Origin: Rhodovulum sp. P5
GTDB lineage: Bacteria > Pseudomonadota > Alphaproteobacteria > Rhodobacterales > Rhodobacteraceae
DNA: 64,000 nucleotides
Direction: 5' to 3'
Assembly: GCF_002079305.1 (NCBI RefSeq)
Contig: NZ_CP015039.1
Span: 3,891,501-3,955,500 of the forward strand
Position numbers and translations under genes: made by a program. Of the stretch, positions 24,157 to 33,479 are shown in pieces (positions within the stretch are counted from its first letter, which is position 1; the number at the start of each line of letters is the position of its first letter). The notes beneath the pieces are model-generated. The model did no database searches, was not told where the DNA came from, and saw only the letters and a list, made by a program, of their open reading frames with translations.

Positions 24157-27100
24157 ATGAGCGACACGGACACCGCAACACAAAAGCCCGAGATGCTTCC
24201 GCATCACCGGTTCGGTCTTTTGTTGTTGCTGAGTGTCGGCGCACTGGTCGGCGCGATGGGGCTGGCCGCGCTGGTCCTGACCGGCCGGATGGTGCATGTG
24301 CCCGACTGGGTGACCGACCGGATCGAGGCGCGCCTTTCGATGGAGCTTGCGCCCGCAACGGTGGCCCTGGGCGCCGCCGACATCTTTTTTTCCCGCGATG
24401 GGGCGCCCCGGGTGCGGCTGACCGAGATCGGGGTCTACGATGCCGCCGGGCGCAATGTCGTGCGCCTGCCCGAGCTTGATGCGACGGTTTCGGTCGAGGC
24501 GCTGTCGCGCGGAAAGCTGGCGGTGTCCCATGTTGCGCTGACCGGCGCCGAGGTCGCCTTGCGCCGCGCCCCCGACGGGCGCTTCGATCTGGCCCTTGGC
24601 AACACGGCCACGCCCGCCAGCACGGCGACGTCGCTGGCCGAGGTGCTGGACAATATCGACCGCGCCTTCTCGACCTCGGCATTGGCGTCAGTGCGGACGG
24701 TCAGCGTCGAGTCCCTGCAACTGAGCTATGAGGACGCGCGGGCGGGCCGGTCCTGGCGGATGGATGACGGGCTGATGGCGCTGGAACAGGACGCCGAGGC
24801 GGTCACGCTGACGACCTTCTTTTCACTGCGCGGGCGGGGGGCGCGTCCCGCGGAGTTCGCGTTCACCTTCGTGTCCCTGAAGGGTGGGCCCGCGGCCAAG
24901 CTGTCGGCCAGCTTTTCCGATGTGGCCTCGGCCGAAATCGCCACGCAGTCGCCCGCCCTTGCAGCACTTGCCCTGATCGATGCGCCGATTTCAGGGTCGG
25001 TCCGGACAGAGGTCGACGCGCGGGGACAACTGGGCCCGTTCAGTGCCGCGCTGGAAATCGGGGCGGGCGAGCTCAAACCCGCGGTCGGGGCGCCGCCGAT
25101 CCGTTTCGACGCGGGCAAGTCCTATTTCCGGTATGACGCGGACCGGCGGCGGCTGAATTTCGACCAGATCGAACTGGACACAGCGGTCTTGCGGCTGGAG
25201 GCGGACGGCCATGCCTATCTGCGCGACCTTGACGGCGGCTGGCCGCGGGCGCTGGTCGCGCAACTGGGCTTTCGCAAGGTGGTGTTGGACCCCGAGGGGA
25301 TGTTCGAGGACCCGGCGGTGTTTTCCGCCGGGGCGCTGGATCTGCGGGTCGATCTGGACCCGTTCGCCGTCGATATCGGTCAGGCGGTGTTGCGCGACGA
25401 CGCGCGGACCTATCGCATCACCGGCGATATCCGCGCCCGTCCCGATGGGTGGCAGGTGGCCGTTGACGCGACGCTGGACCGGATCGGGGCCGACCGTCTG
25501 CTATTGCTCTGGCCGCTGGATCTGGCCGCGAGTACGCGCAAATGGTTCGCCGATCACGTGATTGCCGGGGAATTGCAGAATGTGCATGCGGCCGTGCGCC
25601 TTTCACCCGACACGCCGCCGCAGGTGTTTGTCGGTCACGGCTTTCAAGACGCCGAGGTGACGATCCTGAAAGAAATGCCGCCGGTCACCGGGGCGGCGGG
25701 GTATTCGGTCCTTGCCCGCGGCGCCTATTCGCTGGCGCTGGAAGAGGGCGTGATCGCCGTGCCGGGTGCGGGCCCGGTCGAGGTTGGCGGGACCGTTCTG
25801 CACGTCCCCTCGGTTCGGGAGCCGCAGACGCCTGCCGAGATCACGCTGCACAGCCGCGGCAGTATTGGCGCGGGGCTGGCCCTGATCGACTATCCGCCGT
25901 TGCGGATTCCGTCGAAATCCAATCTCGACCACGGGATCGCCGAGGGCGAGGCCGACATCGTCACGCGGCTGCGGCTGCCATTGAAGCGCGACCTCGCGCC
26001 GGAGGATGTGGACTATCAGATTTCCGGGACGTTGCGCGACGTGCGGTCCGATGCGATTGTGCCGGGCCGGGCCGTGTCGGCGGACGCCGTGGCGCTTGCC
26101 GTCACCCCGACCCGGATTTCCCTTTCTGGTCCCGCGACCATCGACGGTGTCCCGATCGAGGTGACATGGACATCGGGCCTTGGCGACGCGCGGGACGGGA
26201 CCAGCCGGGCGGAGGGCACGATCGCGCTGTCGGAAGACCTGAACCGCGTCTTCGGCCTTGGCCTGCCGGAGGGCAGCCTGAGCGGTGCGGCCGACGCGAC
26301 CTTTGCGCTCGACATGGTCAAGGGGCAGCCGCCGCGGCTGTCGCTGGCGTCCGACCTGACGGGCCTTGGGGTGAGCCTGCCGCAGATTGGCTGGTCGAAA
26401 CCGAAGGCGACGCCGGGCACGCTCGATTTGGCCGTGACCCTTGATACCCCGCCGCGGGTCGACCGGTTGGCGCTGTCGGCCCCGGGGCTGGACGTGGCGG
26501 GAACGGTCGAATTGCGCCCGGCCGGCGGATTGGACGCCATGCGGCTGAACCGGGTCCGCGTCGGCACCTGGCTGAACGCCCGGGCGGTGCTGCGCGGGCA
26601 GGGCAAGGGCAATCCGCCCGCGCTGTCGCTGACCGGCGGTTCGGTCGATCTGGAACGGCTGCCACGGCTGCGCGGGTCGGGCAAGGGCGGGCCGATCGAT
26701 CTGTCCCTCGACGAGGTCCAGGTCGGCAAGGGGATCGTCCTGACCGATGCGCGGGGGCGGCTGGTGCCCGCTGGCGGCGCGGTGTCGGGGAAGGTTGCCG
26801 CAAAGGTCCGGGGCGGCACACCCATCGCGGCAACCCTGTCACCGGGCGAAAGCGGGACGGTCATAGACATCACCGCGGCCAATGCCGGCGGCGTGCTGCG
26901 CGATGCGGGCCTTTACAAGCATGCGCAGGGCGGCACGCTGAACGTCAAGCTGACCCCGATGGCCGGGAAGGGCCGGTACGAGGGCCGGTTGGAGGTCGAC
27001 GATATCCGCGTCGGCGGCATCCCCGTGCTGGTCGAGGTGCTGAACGCGATCTCGGTCGTCGGGATGGTGGAGCAGCTTGACGGCAAGGGCCTGTCCTTTT

Positions 27101-27429
27101 CCAATGTGCAGTCCGGTTTTCGGCTTTTCCCCGGCCTCGTGGAGGTGCAGGAGGCCAGTGCCGTCGGCCCGTCGCTTGGGGTGTCGCTGGCGGGTATCTA
27201 CAAGACCGGGAGCAAGGAGATCGACATGCAGGGCGTGGTTTCGCCGATCTATATCCTAAATGCCGTGGGCGCGGTCGTCTCGCGCCGGGGGGAGGGGCTG
27301 TTCGGGTTCAATTTCAGCGTCGGCGGAACGGCGGACAAACCGAAGGTCGGGGTAAATCCCCTGTCGATCCTGACGCCCGGCAAGTTTCGAGAGCTTTTCC
27401 GCGCCCCGCCGCCGCGGGTGGCCGAATGA
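24157..27429 (+). CDS. YhdP/AsmA-like envelope protein (DUF3971)
   Basis: A large protein of 1090 residues with a short cytoplasmic N-terminus and one membrane helix ([20 protein letters not shown], about residues 19-45). A long periplasmic part of repeated beta-strands follows, typical of AsmA-like, bridge-like lipid transfer proteins (YhdP, TamB, AsmA). The start of the periplasmic part ([20 protein letters not shown]) and the C-terminal region ([41 protein letters not shown]) fit YhdP. Such proteins help move phospholipids to the outer membrane. The stop overlaps the queA start by 4 bases (ATGA). Family is confident; function is by homology. Confidence 0.82.
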   Translation: MSDTDTATQKPEMLPHHRFGLLLLLSVGALVGAMGLAALVLTGRMVHVPDWVTDRIEARLSMELAPATVALGAADIFFSRDGAPRVRLTEIGVYDAAGRNVVRLPELDATVSVEALSRGKLAVSHVALTGAEVALRRAPDGRFDLALGNTATPASTATSLAEVLDNIDRAFSTSALASVRTVSVESLQLSYEDARAGRSWRMDDGLMALEQDAEAVTLTTFFSLRGRGARPAEFAFTFVSLKGGPAAKLSASFSDVASAEIATQSPALAALALIDAPISGSVRTEVDARGQLGPFSAALEIGAGELKPAVGAPPIRFDAGKSYFRYDADRRRLNFDQIELDTAVLRLEADGHAYLRDLDGGWPRALVAQLGFRKVVLDPEGMFEDPAVFSAGALDLRVDLDPFAVDIGQAVLRDDARTYRITGDIRARPDGWQVAVDATLDRIGADRLLLLWPLDLAASTRKWFADHVIAGELQNVHAAVRLSPDTPPQVFVGHGFQDAEVTILKEMPPVTGAAGYSVLARGAYSLALEEGVIAVPGAGPVEVGGTVLHVPSVREPQTPAEITLHSRGSIGAGLALIDYPPLRIPSKSNLDHGIAEGEADIVTRLRLPLKRDLAPEDVDYQISGTLRDVRSDAIVPGRAVSADAVALAVTPTRISLSGPATIDGVPIEVTWTSGLGDARDGTSRAEGTIALSEDLNRVFGLGLPEGSLSGAADATFALDMVKGQPPRLSLASDLTGLGVSLPQIGWSKPKATPGTLDLAVTLDTPPRVDRLALSAPGLDVAGTVELRPAGGLDAMRLNRVRVGTWLNARAVLRGQGKGNPPALSLTGGSVDLERLPRLRGSGKGGPIDLSLDEVQVGKGIVLTDARGRLVPAGGAVSGKVAAKVRGGTPIAATLSPGESGTVIDITAANAGGVLRDAGLYKHAQGGTLNVKLTPMAGKGRYEGRLEVDDIRVGGIPVLVEVLNAISVVGMVEQLDGKGLSFSNVQSGFRLFPGLVEVQEASAVGPSLGVSLAGIYKTGSKEIDMQGVVSPIYILNAVGAVVSRRGEGLFGFNFSVGGTADKPKVGVNPLSILTPGKFRELFRAPPPRVAE

Positions 27430-28477
27430 AACTGTCCGATTTCGATTTCGACCTGCCCGAAGAACTGATCGCCACGCGCCCCGCCAGACCGCGTCCGGCG
27501 GCGCGGCTTCTGGTGGCCGATGGCGGGCTGACCCGCGACGCCCATGTGCGCGATCTGCCCGCCTTCCTGCGCCCGGGGGACCGGCTGGTTCTGAACGACA
27601 CCAAGGTCATCCCCGCGCGACTGACCGGGACACGCCGGCGGGAAACGCCGCAAGGCCCGGTCGAGGCGCGGGTCGAGATCACGTTGATGGAACCGGCCCC
27701 GGATGGGCGCTGGCGGGCGATGGCCAAGCCGCTGCGCAAGCTGAAGGCCGGGGAACGGATCGACTTCGCCCCCGATTTCTCTGCCGAGGTGACCGACCGC
27801 GGGGCGGAGGACGTGACGCTGGCCTTCAACTGCACGGGCGATGCGTTCGACGCCGCGCTGGCCCGGGTGGGTGCGATGCCGTTGCCCCCCTATATCGCGG
27901 CGCGCCGCCCGGCCGACCATCAGGACCTGGACGACTATCAAAGCGTCTGGGCTGCACGGGCCGGGCCGTGGCCGCCCCGACCGCATCGCTGCATTTCGAT
28001 GCGGCGTTGTTGGCAGAGCTGTCCGCGCAGGGCGTGGGCCTGACCCATGTCACGCTGCATGTGGGGGCGGGGACGTTCCTGCCGGTCAAGGTCGACGATG
28101 TGTCAAACCACCGGATGCATGCCGAATGGGGCGAGGTCACGGAACAGGCCGCGGCCGAGATCAACGCCACCCGCGCAGCCGGCGGGCGGATCATTCCGGT
28201 GGGCACCACCGCCTGCCGCCTGATCGAAAGCGCGGCCGATGGGGACGGCATCGCGCCGTGGCGGGGGGAGACCGACATCTTCATTCGTCCGGGCTACAGC
28301 TTCCACGTGACGGACGGGCTGATCACCAATTTCCACCTGCCGAAATCGACGCTCTTGATGCTGGTCTCTGCCCTTATGGGGCGGGAGCGGATGCTCTCGC
28401 TCTACCGGCATGCCATCGACGCGCGCTATCGGTTCTTCAGCTATGGCGATGCGTCGCTTCTGCTGCCCGAAAGGTGA
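27426..28477 (+). pseudogene. queA: tRNA S-adenosylmethionine:queuosine ribosyltransferase-isomerase, frameshifted as sequenced
   Basis: QueA makes epoxyqueuosine in tRNA from preQ1-tRNA and SAM. The frame from 27426 reads [38 protein letters not shown] and [20 protein letters not shown], then leaves phase. From about 27968 another frame gives [37 protein letters not shown] and [19 protein letters not shown] to a stop at 28477. Adding one G to GGG at 27963-27965 restores a normal 350-residue QueA ([15 protein letters not shown]). The local context GCCGGGCC is the same as at the edd break, pointing to a systematic base-calling error. Confidence 0.87.
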
Positions 28478-28598
28478 CGGGCGCGGCCCGGAACCTCAGT
28501 TCCGCAAGGGCATTTTCCCGGTGGATGCCGCAACAGAATGACAGCGCAAGGAACCGGTCATCGCGGACCTTTAGAATTGTCGGCGGAATGGTCAAAGG

Positions 28599-28616
28599 GC
28601 GACATCGATATGTCGC
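28599..28616. promoter_or_regulatory. Inverted repeat upstream of MFS gene
   Basis: GCGACAT-CGAT-ATGTCGC, perfect 7-bp arms with a 4-base spacer, 77 bp before the MFS start and inside a 215-bp gap after queA. Symmetry and position suggest a repressor operator; no family is assigned. Confidence 0.4.
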
Positions 28617-28692
28617 TTCGCGGCGCGATGATCCGCTGGCGACTCGCCTAGAGCGTACGTCTCGGGAAGGTGCCGGCTGAAGGAGATGCGCC

Positions 28693-29958
28693 ATGTTGCA
28701 AGTGTTCCGGTCCAGCTGGGCCCTGCTGTTCGGAATCCTGTTGCTGATGGTCGGCAACGGCCTGCAGGGCACGCTTCTGGGTGTCCGCGGCGGGATCGAG
28801 GGGTTTTCGACCTTCGAGATGTCCATCGTGATGTCGGCCTATTTCGTGGGCTTTCTCGGCGGGTCGCGGCTGGCACCGGAAATGATCCGGCGCGTGGGGC
28901 ATATCCGGGTCTTTGCCGCGCTTGCCTCGATGATCTCGGCGGTGCTGATCCTTTATCCCGCGCTGGCGCATCCGGTGACATGGACGCTGGGCCGGGTGCT
29001 GATCGGCTTCTGCTTTTCGGGCGTCTACGTGACCGCCGAAAGCTGGCTGAACAACGCGGCGACGAATGAAACCCGCGGGCAGGCGCTGTCGCTTTACATG
29101 ATCTTGCAGATGGCGGGGATCGTCAGCGCGCAGGGTCTTTTGCTGATCGCCGATCCGGCGGGGTTCGTCCTGTTCATCATCCCCTCGGTCCTCGTCTCGA
29201 TCTCGTTCGCGCCGATCCTGCTGTCGGTCAGCCCGACGCCCGCCTTCGACACGACCAGACCGATGAACCTGATCAAGCTGGTGCGCACCTCGCCCACCGG
29301 GGCGGTCGGTATCCTTCTGATGGGGGGCGTCTATTCGGCGCTGTTCGGCATGTCTGCGGTTTTCGGCACCGAGGCCGGGCTGAGCGTCAGCCAGATCTCG
29401 GGCTTCATCGCGGCGCTCTACATGGGCGGTTTGCTGTTCCAGTATCCGATCGGCTGGCTGTCGGACCGGATGGACCGGCGCACGCTGATCCTTGCCGCCG
29501 CGGCCACCGGGGGCGCGGCCGGTGGCGCGGCGATGGCGCTGGGGGCGGACTATCCGGCGCTGCTGGCCGCGGCCTTCCTGATCGGTGGCATGTCCAACCC
29601 GCTTTATTCCCTGCTGATCGCCTATACCAACGACCATTTGGAACCGGACGACATGGCTGCGGCCTCTGCCGGATTGCTGTTCATCAACGGGGTGGGCGCG
29701 ATCCTGGGGCCGCTGGTCACGGGCGCGCTGATGGGGATCATCGGGCCGCAGGGGTTCTTCCTGTTCCTGATGCTGTTGATGCTGTCGCTTGCGGTGTTCA
29801 CGGCCTATCGGATGACGCAGCGCGCGGCCGTGCCGGTGGACGAGACGGCCTCCTATGCGCCGGTTCTGCCCACGGCCTCGCCCGTTGCGGTTGAGGTCGC
29901 GCAGGAGGTCGCCATCGAGGCCGCGCATGAGGAAGAAAGCGACGCCCTGGCGTCTTGA
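28693..29958 (+). CDS. MFS transporter (YcaD-like)
   Basis: A 421-residue major facilitator with twelve predicted membrane helices. The first helix is SSWALLFGILLLMVGNGLQG. The motif GRVLIGFCFSGVYVTAESWL is typical of the YcaD/CynX-like group, and the loop GWLSDRMDRRTLIL is the MFS signature between helices 8 and 9. The C-terminal tail is acidic and Ala/Val-rich (EVAQEVAIEAAHEEESDA). Substrate unknown. The start at 28693 follows AAGGAGA. Confidence 0.82.
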   Translation: MLQVFRSSWALLFGILLLMVGNGLQGTLLGVRGGIEGFSTFEMSIVMSAYFVGFLGGSRLAPEMIRRVGHIRVFAALASMISAVLILYPALAHPVTWTLGRVLIGFCFSGVYVTAESWLNNAATNETRGQALSLYMILQMAGIVSAQGLLLIADPAGFVLFIIPSVLVSISFAPILLSVSPTPAFDTTRPMNLIKLVRTSPTGAVGILLMGGVYSALFGMSAVFGTEAGLSVSQISGFIAALYMGGLLFQYPIGWLSDRMDRRTLILAAAATGGAAGGAAMALGADYPALLAAAFLIGGMSNPLYSLLIAYTNDHLEPDDMAAASAGLLFINGVGAILGPLVTGALMGIIGPQGFFLFLMLLMLSLAVFTAYRMTQRAAVPVDETASYAPVLPTASPVAVEVAQEVAIEAAHEEESDALAS

Positions 29959-30033
29959 TCGGGAACGGCTTGCGCCCCATACCTTAATCTGAAACGATCC
30001 GGCCAAGGGCTGAAACCGGGTAGGAGGAGTATC

Positions 30034-30612
30034 ATGTCGCGCCAAGAGGAAATCATCGATTTCTGGCTGAACGAGGTCGGCCCCGAGGGCTGGTATGCCG
30101 GCAAGCCGGAGACCGACGAGGCGGTCGTGACGCGCTTCAAGCCGGACTGGGAGGCCGCCCATGCGGGCGAATTCCACGACTGGCCGACCAATCCGCAGGG
30201 TGCGTTTGCCTACCTGATCCTGACCGACCAGTTTCCGCGCAACATGTTCCGTGACGACTGGCGGTCCTTCGCGACCGACGTTCTGGCGCGCGCCGCCGCC
30301 AAGCAGGCGATCGAGCATAATTTCGACATGCGCTTCCCCGAGCCGGAGCGGCATTTCTTCTACATGCCCTTGATGCATTCGGAATGCCTGATGGATCAGG
30401 ACCGCTGCGTGCGCCTGATGCTGACCCGGATGACCGAGACGGGGGCCGAAAACCTGCTGCACGCCAAGGCGCATCGCGAACTGATCCGCCGCTTCGGCCG
30501 GTTTCCGTTCCGCAACGACGCGCTGCATCGCGGCTCCTCTGACGATGAAAAGGCGTTCCTGTCGGCGGGCGGCTATGGCGCCTGCGTGGAAGAACTGCGC
30601 GCGGCATCCTGA
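30034..30612 (+). CDS. DUF924 family protein
   Basis: A 192-residue protein of the DUF924 family (alpha-helical, tetratricopeptide-like). Conserved parts include EIIDFWLNEVGPEGWYAG, PQGAFAYLILTDQFPRNMFR, RHFFYMPLMHSECLMDQDR and FGRFPFRNDALHR. No enzymatic role is established for the family. A strong GGAGGAG site precedes ATG 30034. It lies 75 bp after the MFS gene and 59 bp before lpdA; the three may be co-transcribed. Confidence 0.85.
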   Translation: MSRQEEIIDFWLNEVGPEGWYAGKPETDEAVVTRFKPDWEAAHAGEFHDWPTNPQGAFAYLILTDQFPRNMFRDDWRSFATDVLARAAAKQAIEHNFDMRFPEPERHFFYMPLMHSECLMDQDRCVRLMLTRMTETGAENLLHAKAHRELIRRFGRFPFRNDALHRGSSDDEKAFLSAGGYGACVEELRAAS

Positions 30613-30671
30613 TCCGGAACGGGCTGCGGGCCCGACGGCTGCATCGGTAGAACGAGGGGGAGGGCGGCGCC

Positions 30672-32066
30672 ATGACTGCGCAGCAATTCGACATGATCGT
30701 GATTGGCGCCGGGCCAGGCGGCTATGTCGCAGCGATCCGCGGTGCCCAGCTTGGCCTGAAGGTCGCCGTGGTCGAGCGGGAGCATCTGGGCGGCATCTGC
30801 CTGAACTGGGGCTGCATCCCGACCAAGGCGCTGTTGCGTTCGGCCGAGGTGTTCCACCTGATGCATCGCGCCAAGGAATTCGGCCTGAAGGCCGAGGGCA
30901 TCGGCTATGATCTTGACGCTGTGGTCAAACGGTCCCGCGCGGTGTCAAGGCAACTCGCCTCCGGTGTCGGCCACCTTCTGAAAAAGAACAAGGTCACCGT
31001 TGTGATGGGGGAGGCGACGCTGCCCGCCAAGGGCAAGGTCGCGGTCAAGACCGACAAGGGCACCGAGGAGCTGACCGCGAAATCCATCGTGCTGGCGACG
31101 GGCGCGCGGGCGCGCGAGTTGCCGGGGCTGGAGGCGGACGGCAAGCGCGTCTGGTCCTACAAACACGCGCTGGTGCCACCCCATGAGCCCAAGAGGCTTT
31201 TGGTCATCGGCTCCGGCGCCATCGGGATCGAGTTTGCGAGCTTCTACAACACGCTTGGGGCCTCAACCACCGTGGTCGAGGTGATGGAGCGCATCCTGCC
31301 GGTGGAAGACGCCGAGATCTCGGCCTTCGCAAAGAAGCAGTTCGAAAAGCAGGGCATGACGATCCGCGAGAAGGCGACCGTGAAGAAGCTGGACCGCGCC
31401 GCCGACAAGGTCACCGCCCATATTGAGCAGGGCGGCAAGACCGAGACGGTCGAGGTCGATACGGTGATTTCCGCCGTGGGCATCGTCGGCAATGTCGAGG
31501 GGCTGGGGCTGGAGGCCCTTGGCGTCAAGGTCGACCGAACCCATGTCGTCGTGGACGAGTTTTGCCGCACCGCGGTGGAGGGGCTATATGCCATCGGCGA
31601 TATCGCCGGGCCGCCCTGGCTGGCGCACAAGGCCAGCCATGAAGGCGTGATGGTGGCCGAACTGGTCGCGGGCGGGCATCCCCATCCGATCCGCCCTGGC
31701 TCCATCGCGGGGTGCACCTATTGCCACCCGCAGGTGGCCAGCATCGGCCTGACCGAGGCGCGGGCCAAGGAAAAGGGGTTCGAGATCAAGGTCGGCCGCT
31801 TTCCCTTCATCGGCAACGGCAAGGCCATCGCCCTTGGGGAGTCCGAGGGCATGATCAAGACCGTGTTCGATGCGAAGACCGGGGAACTGCTGGGCGCCCA
31901 TATGGTCGGGGCCGAGGTCACGGAACTGATCCAGGGCTATGTCGTGGGGCGTAGTCTTGAGACGACCGAGGCCGCCCTTGCCGAAACCATCTTCCCGCAT
32001 CCGACGCTGAGCGAGATGATGCACGAGGCCGTTCTGGACGCCGACGGGCGGGCCATTCATTTCTGA
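30672..32066 (+). CDS. lpdA: Dihydrolipoyl dehydrogenase
   Basis: FAD-dependent dihydrolipoamide dehydrogenase (E3) of 464 residues. It shows the FAD motif GAGPGGYVAAIRGAQLG, the redox disulfide GGICLNWGCIPTKALL, the NAD motif IGSGAIGIEFASFYNTLGA, a second FAD motif GLYAIGDIAGPPWLAHKAS and the catalytic His-Glu near IFPHPTLSEMMHEA. It serves 2-oxoacid dehydrogenase complexes or the glycine cleavage system. No E1 or E2 gene is next to it, so it is either a general E3 or belongs to a complex encoded elsewhere. Confidence 0.92.
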   Translation: MTAQQFDMIVIGAGPGGYVAAIRGAQLGLKVAVVEREHLGGICLNWGCIPTKALLRSAEVFHLMHRAKEFGLKAEGIGYDLDAVVKRSRAVSRQLASGVGHLLKKNKVTVVMGEATLPAKGKVAVKTDKGTEELTAKSIVLATGARARELPGLEADGKRVWSYKHALVPPHEPKRLLVIGSGAIGIEFASFYNTLGASTTVVEVMERILPVEDAEISAFAKKQFEKQGMTIREKATVKKLDRAADKVTAHIEQGGKTETVEVDTVISAVGIVGNVEGLGLEALGVKVDRTHVVVDEFCRTAVEGLYAIGDIAGPPWLAHKASHEGVMVAELVAGGHPHPIRPGSIAGCTYCHPQVASIGLTEARAKEKGFEIKVGRFPFIGNGKAIALGESEGMIKTVFDAKTGELLGAHMVGAEVTELIQGYVVGRSLETTEAALAETIFPHPTLSEMMHEAVLDADGRAIHF

Positions 32067-32079
32067 CGGTGCAGAGGCC

Positions 32080-32268
32080 GTGGTGGACCTGAAATCCAAA
32101 CGAAAGGAACTTCAGGGCGTCAACGGGGCGGTCGGGCTTGTCGTGGGCATGGGTGGCATCGTCGGCCATCTTTACCGCCCCGATCTGGCCGTGTTCCTGA
32201 TGCTTGCGATCTGGATTGTTGGCGCAACGCTGATCAACCTGCTGACCGATCCGCCGCGCCGGAAATAG
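32080..32268 (+). CDS. Small membrane protein, 62 aa
   Basis: A short protein with a basic N-terminus (MVDLKSKRKELQGVNGA) and two hydrophobic stretches (VGLVVGMGGIVGHL and LAVFLMLAIWIVGATLINLL), ending in a basic PPRRK tail. The start is GTG (32080 or 32083). It begins 13 bases after lpdA and is probably co-transcribed. I do not recognise the family; the membrane pattern supports a real gene. Confidence 0.55.
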   Translation: MVDLKSKRKELQGVNGAVGLVVGMGGIVGHLYRPDLAVFLMLAIWIVGATLINLLTDPPRRK

Positions 32269-32379
32269 AACTGCCCCTTGCGCGCGCCGAAGGAATGGTG
32301 CTGCTCCGCATGCCAGCAACGGTGACGACGGGGTTGGGGAATGCGCCCCGTGGTGAACGCGCCGGTCCCGCGGTCGCCC

Positions 32380-32742
32380 CTATTTCTCGACCGGCAGCCC
32401 GGCCCCCACCCAGTCGCGGAATGTGCCAAGGTTGTAGACGTTTTCATAGCCCAGCTTCTTCATCGTCCGGGCGGCCATCAGGGACCGGGCGCCGTTCGCG
32501 CAATACAGGGCAAAGGTGTTCGAGGGGGCGAACGGCTCCGCACCGCTTCCCGCCTTTTGCCGGATCATCGACATCGGCACGTTCAGCGCACCCTTGCATT
32601 TGCCGGAGGCCGCGATCTCGCGCGCCTCGCGCACGTCGATCAGCACGATCTTGCCCTTCTTCGCGGCCGTCCATGCATCCATCGGCTGGATCGTCTCGAC
32701 CGGGGGAAACATGTCTTTGAAGAACGCGCCGATATTGAACAT
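32380..32742 (-). CDS. Rhodanese-like domain protein, copy 1
   Basis: A single rhodanese domain of 120 residues. It has the KIVLIDVREAREIAASGKC strand-loop and the active-site Cys in ALYCANGARSLMAARTMK, consistent with sulfurtransferase activity. The C-terminus GYENVYNLGTFRDW is typical. A GGAGA site precedes ATG 32742. It lies 113 bp downstream of a paralogue (32855-33232) with nearly the same C-terminus (LPVEK), so the two arose by tandem duplication. Substrate unknown. Confidence 0.87.
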   Translation of the reverse strand: MFNIGAFFKDMFPPVETIQPMDAWTAAKKGKIVLIDVREAREIAASGKCKGALNVPMSMIRQKAGSGAEPFAPSNTFALYCANGARSLMAARTMKKLGYENVYNLGTFRDWVGAGLPVEK

Positions 32743-32854
32743 GACGTCTCCTGCGGTTTCGATGCCCCGCGGTGATCGGGGGGCGGCAAGGGGGGTAAGC
32801 GGCCCCCTTGCGGTGTTCCCGGGGGCGCGGTGGTTCAGTGGCGCGAATGCGGGG

Positions 32855-33232
32855 CTATTTCTCGACCGGCAGCTTGGCGTTCAGCCATTCGCGGAAAGCG
32901 CCCATGTTGTACACATTCTCATAGCCGAGCTTCTTGAACACGCGCGCGGCGGCGATCGCGTCGCTGCCGTTTTCGCAATAGAACGCAAAGGTCTTGGCGG
33001 GGTCCAGCGCCGGGTCGAAATGCGGGCTTTTGCGGTTCGCCTTGTGGCGGGTCATGTGCATCGGGATGTGGATCGCGCCCCGGCATTTGCCGAAGCGGGC
33101 GATCTCATGGGGTTCGCGCACATCGATCAGCACGATCTCTCCCTTTTCGGCGAACTCCCAGGCATCCTTTGCCCGGATTTCCTCGACATAGGGGTAGACC
33201 TTCAAGATTAAGTCGGCCCAGTTGCTGAACAT
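32855..33232 (-). CDS. Rhodanese-like domain protein, copy 2
   Basis: A single rhodanese domain of 125 residues from ATG 33232 (preceded by GGAGGAAACGCC). It shows EIVLIDVREPHEIARFGKC and the active-site Cys in FAFYCENGSDAIAAARVFK, ending GYENVYNMGAFREWLNAKLP. The active-site loop differs from copy 1 (ENGSDA against ANGARS), which suggests different substrates. An upstream in-frame extension lacks a ribosome site and conserved sequence, so it was left out. Confidence 0.87.
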   Translation of the reverse strand: MFSNWADLILKVYPYVEEIRAKDAWEFAEKGEIVLIDVREPHEIARFGKCRGAIHIPMHMTRHKANRKSPHFDPALDPAKTFAFYCENGSDAIAAARVFKKLGYENVYNMGAFREWLNAKLPVEK

Positions 33233-33479
33233 GGCGTTTCCTCCGTCGGTGCAGCACGCGGCGTGGACTATACGCAACCGCGCCGGATTGTTAAGGGGAG
33301 ATCGGCGTACAGGCTGACGCGGGTGCCGTGGTGTCGACGGCTTGGATGGGCGGCGGGACGGCATCGCGGGATGACCGCCCCGCGCCTGCCCCTGTCTTGT
33401 TCCCGGTGTGTTCTGTCATTCGGCTTGGCGATCCGGTCCGGATGCCCTATCTTCTGCAACGGCTTTTTCGGGGATGCGC

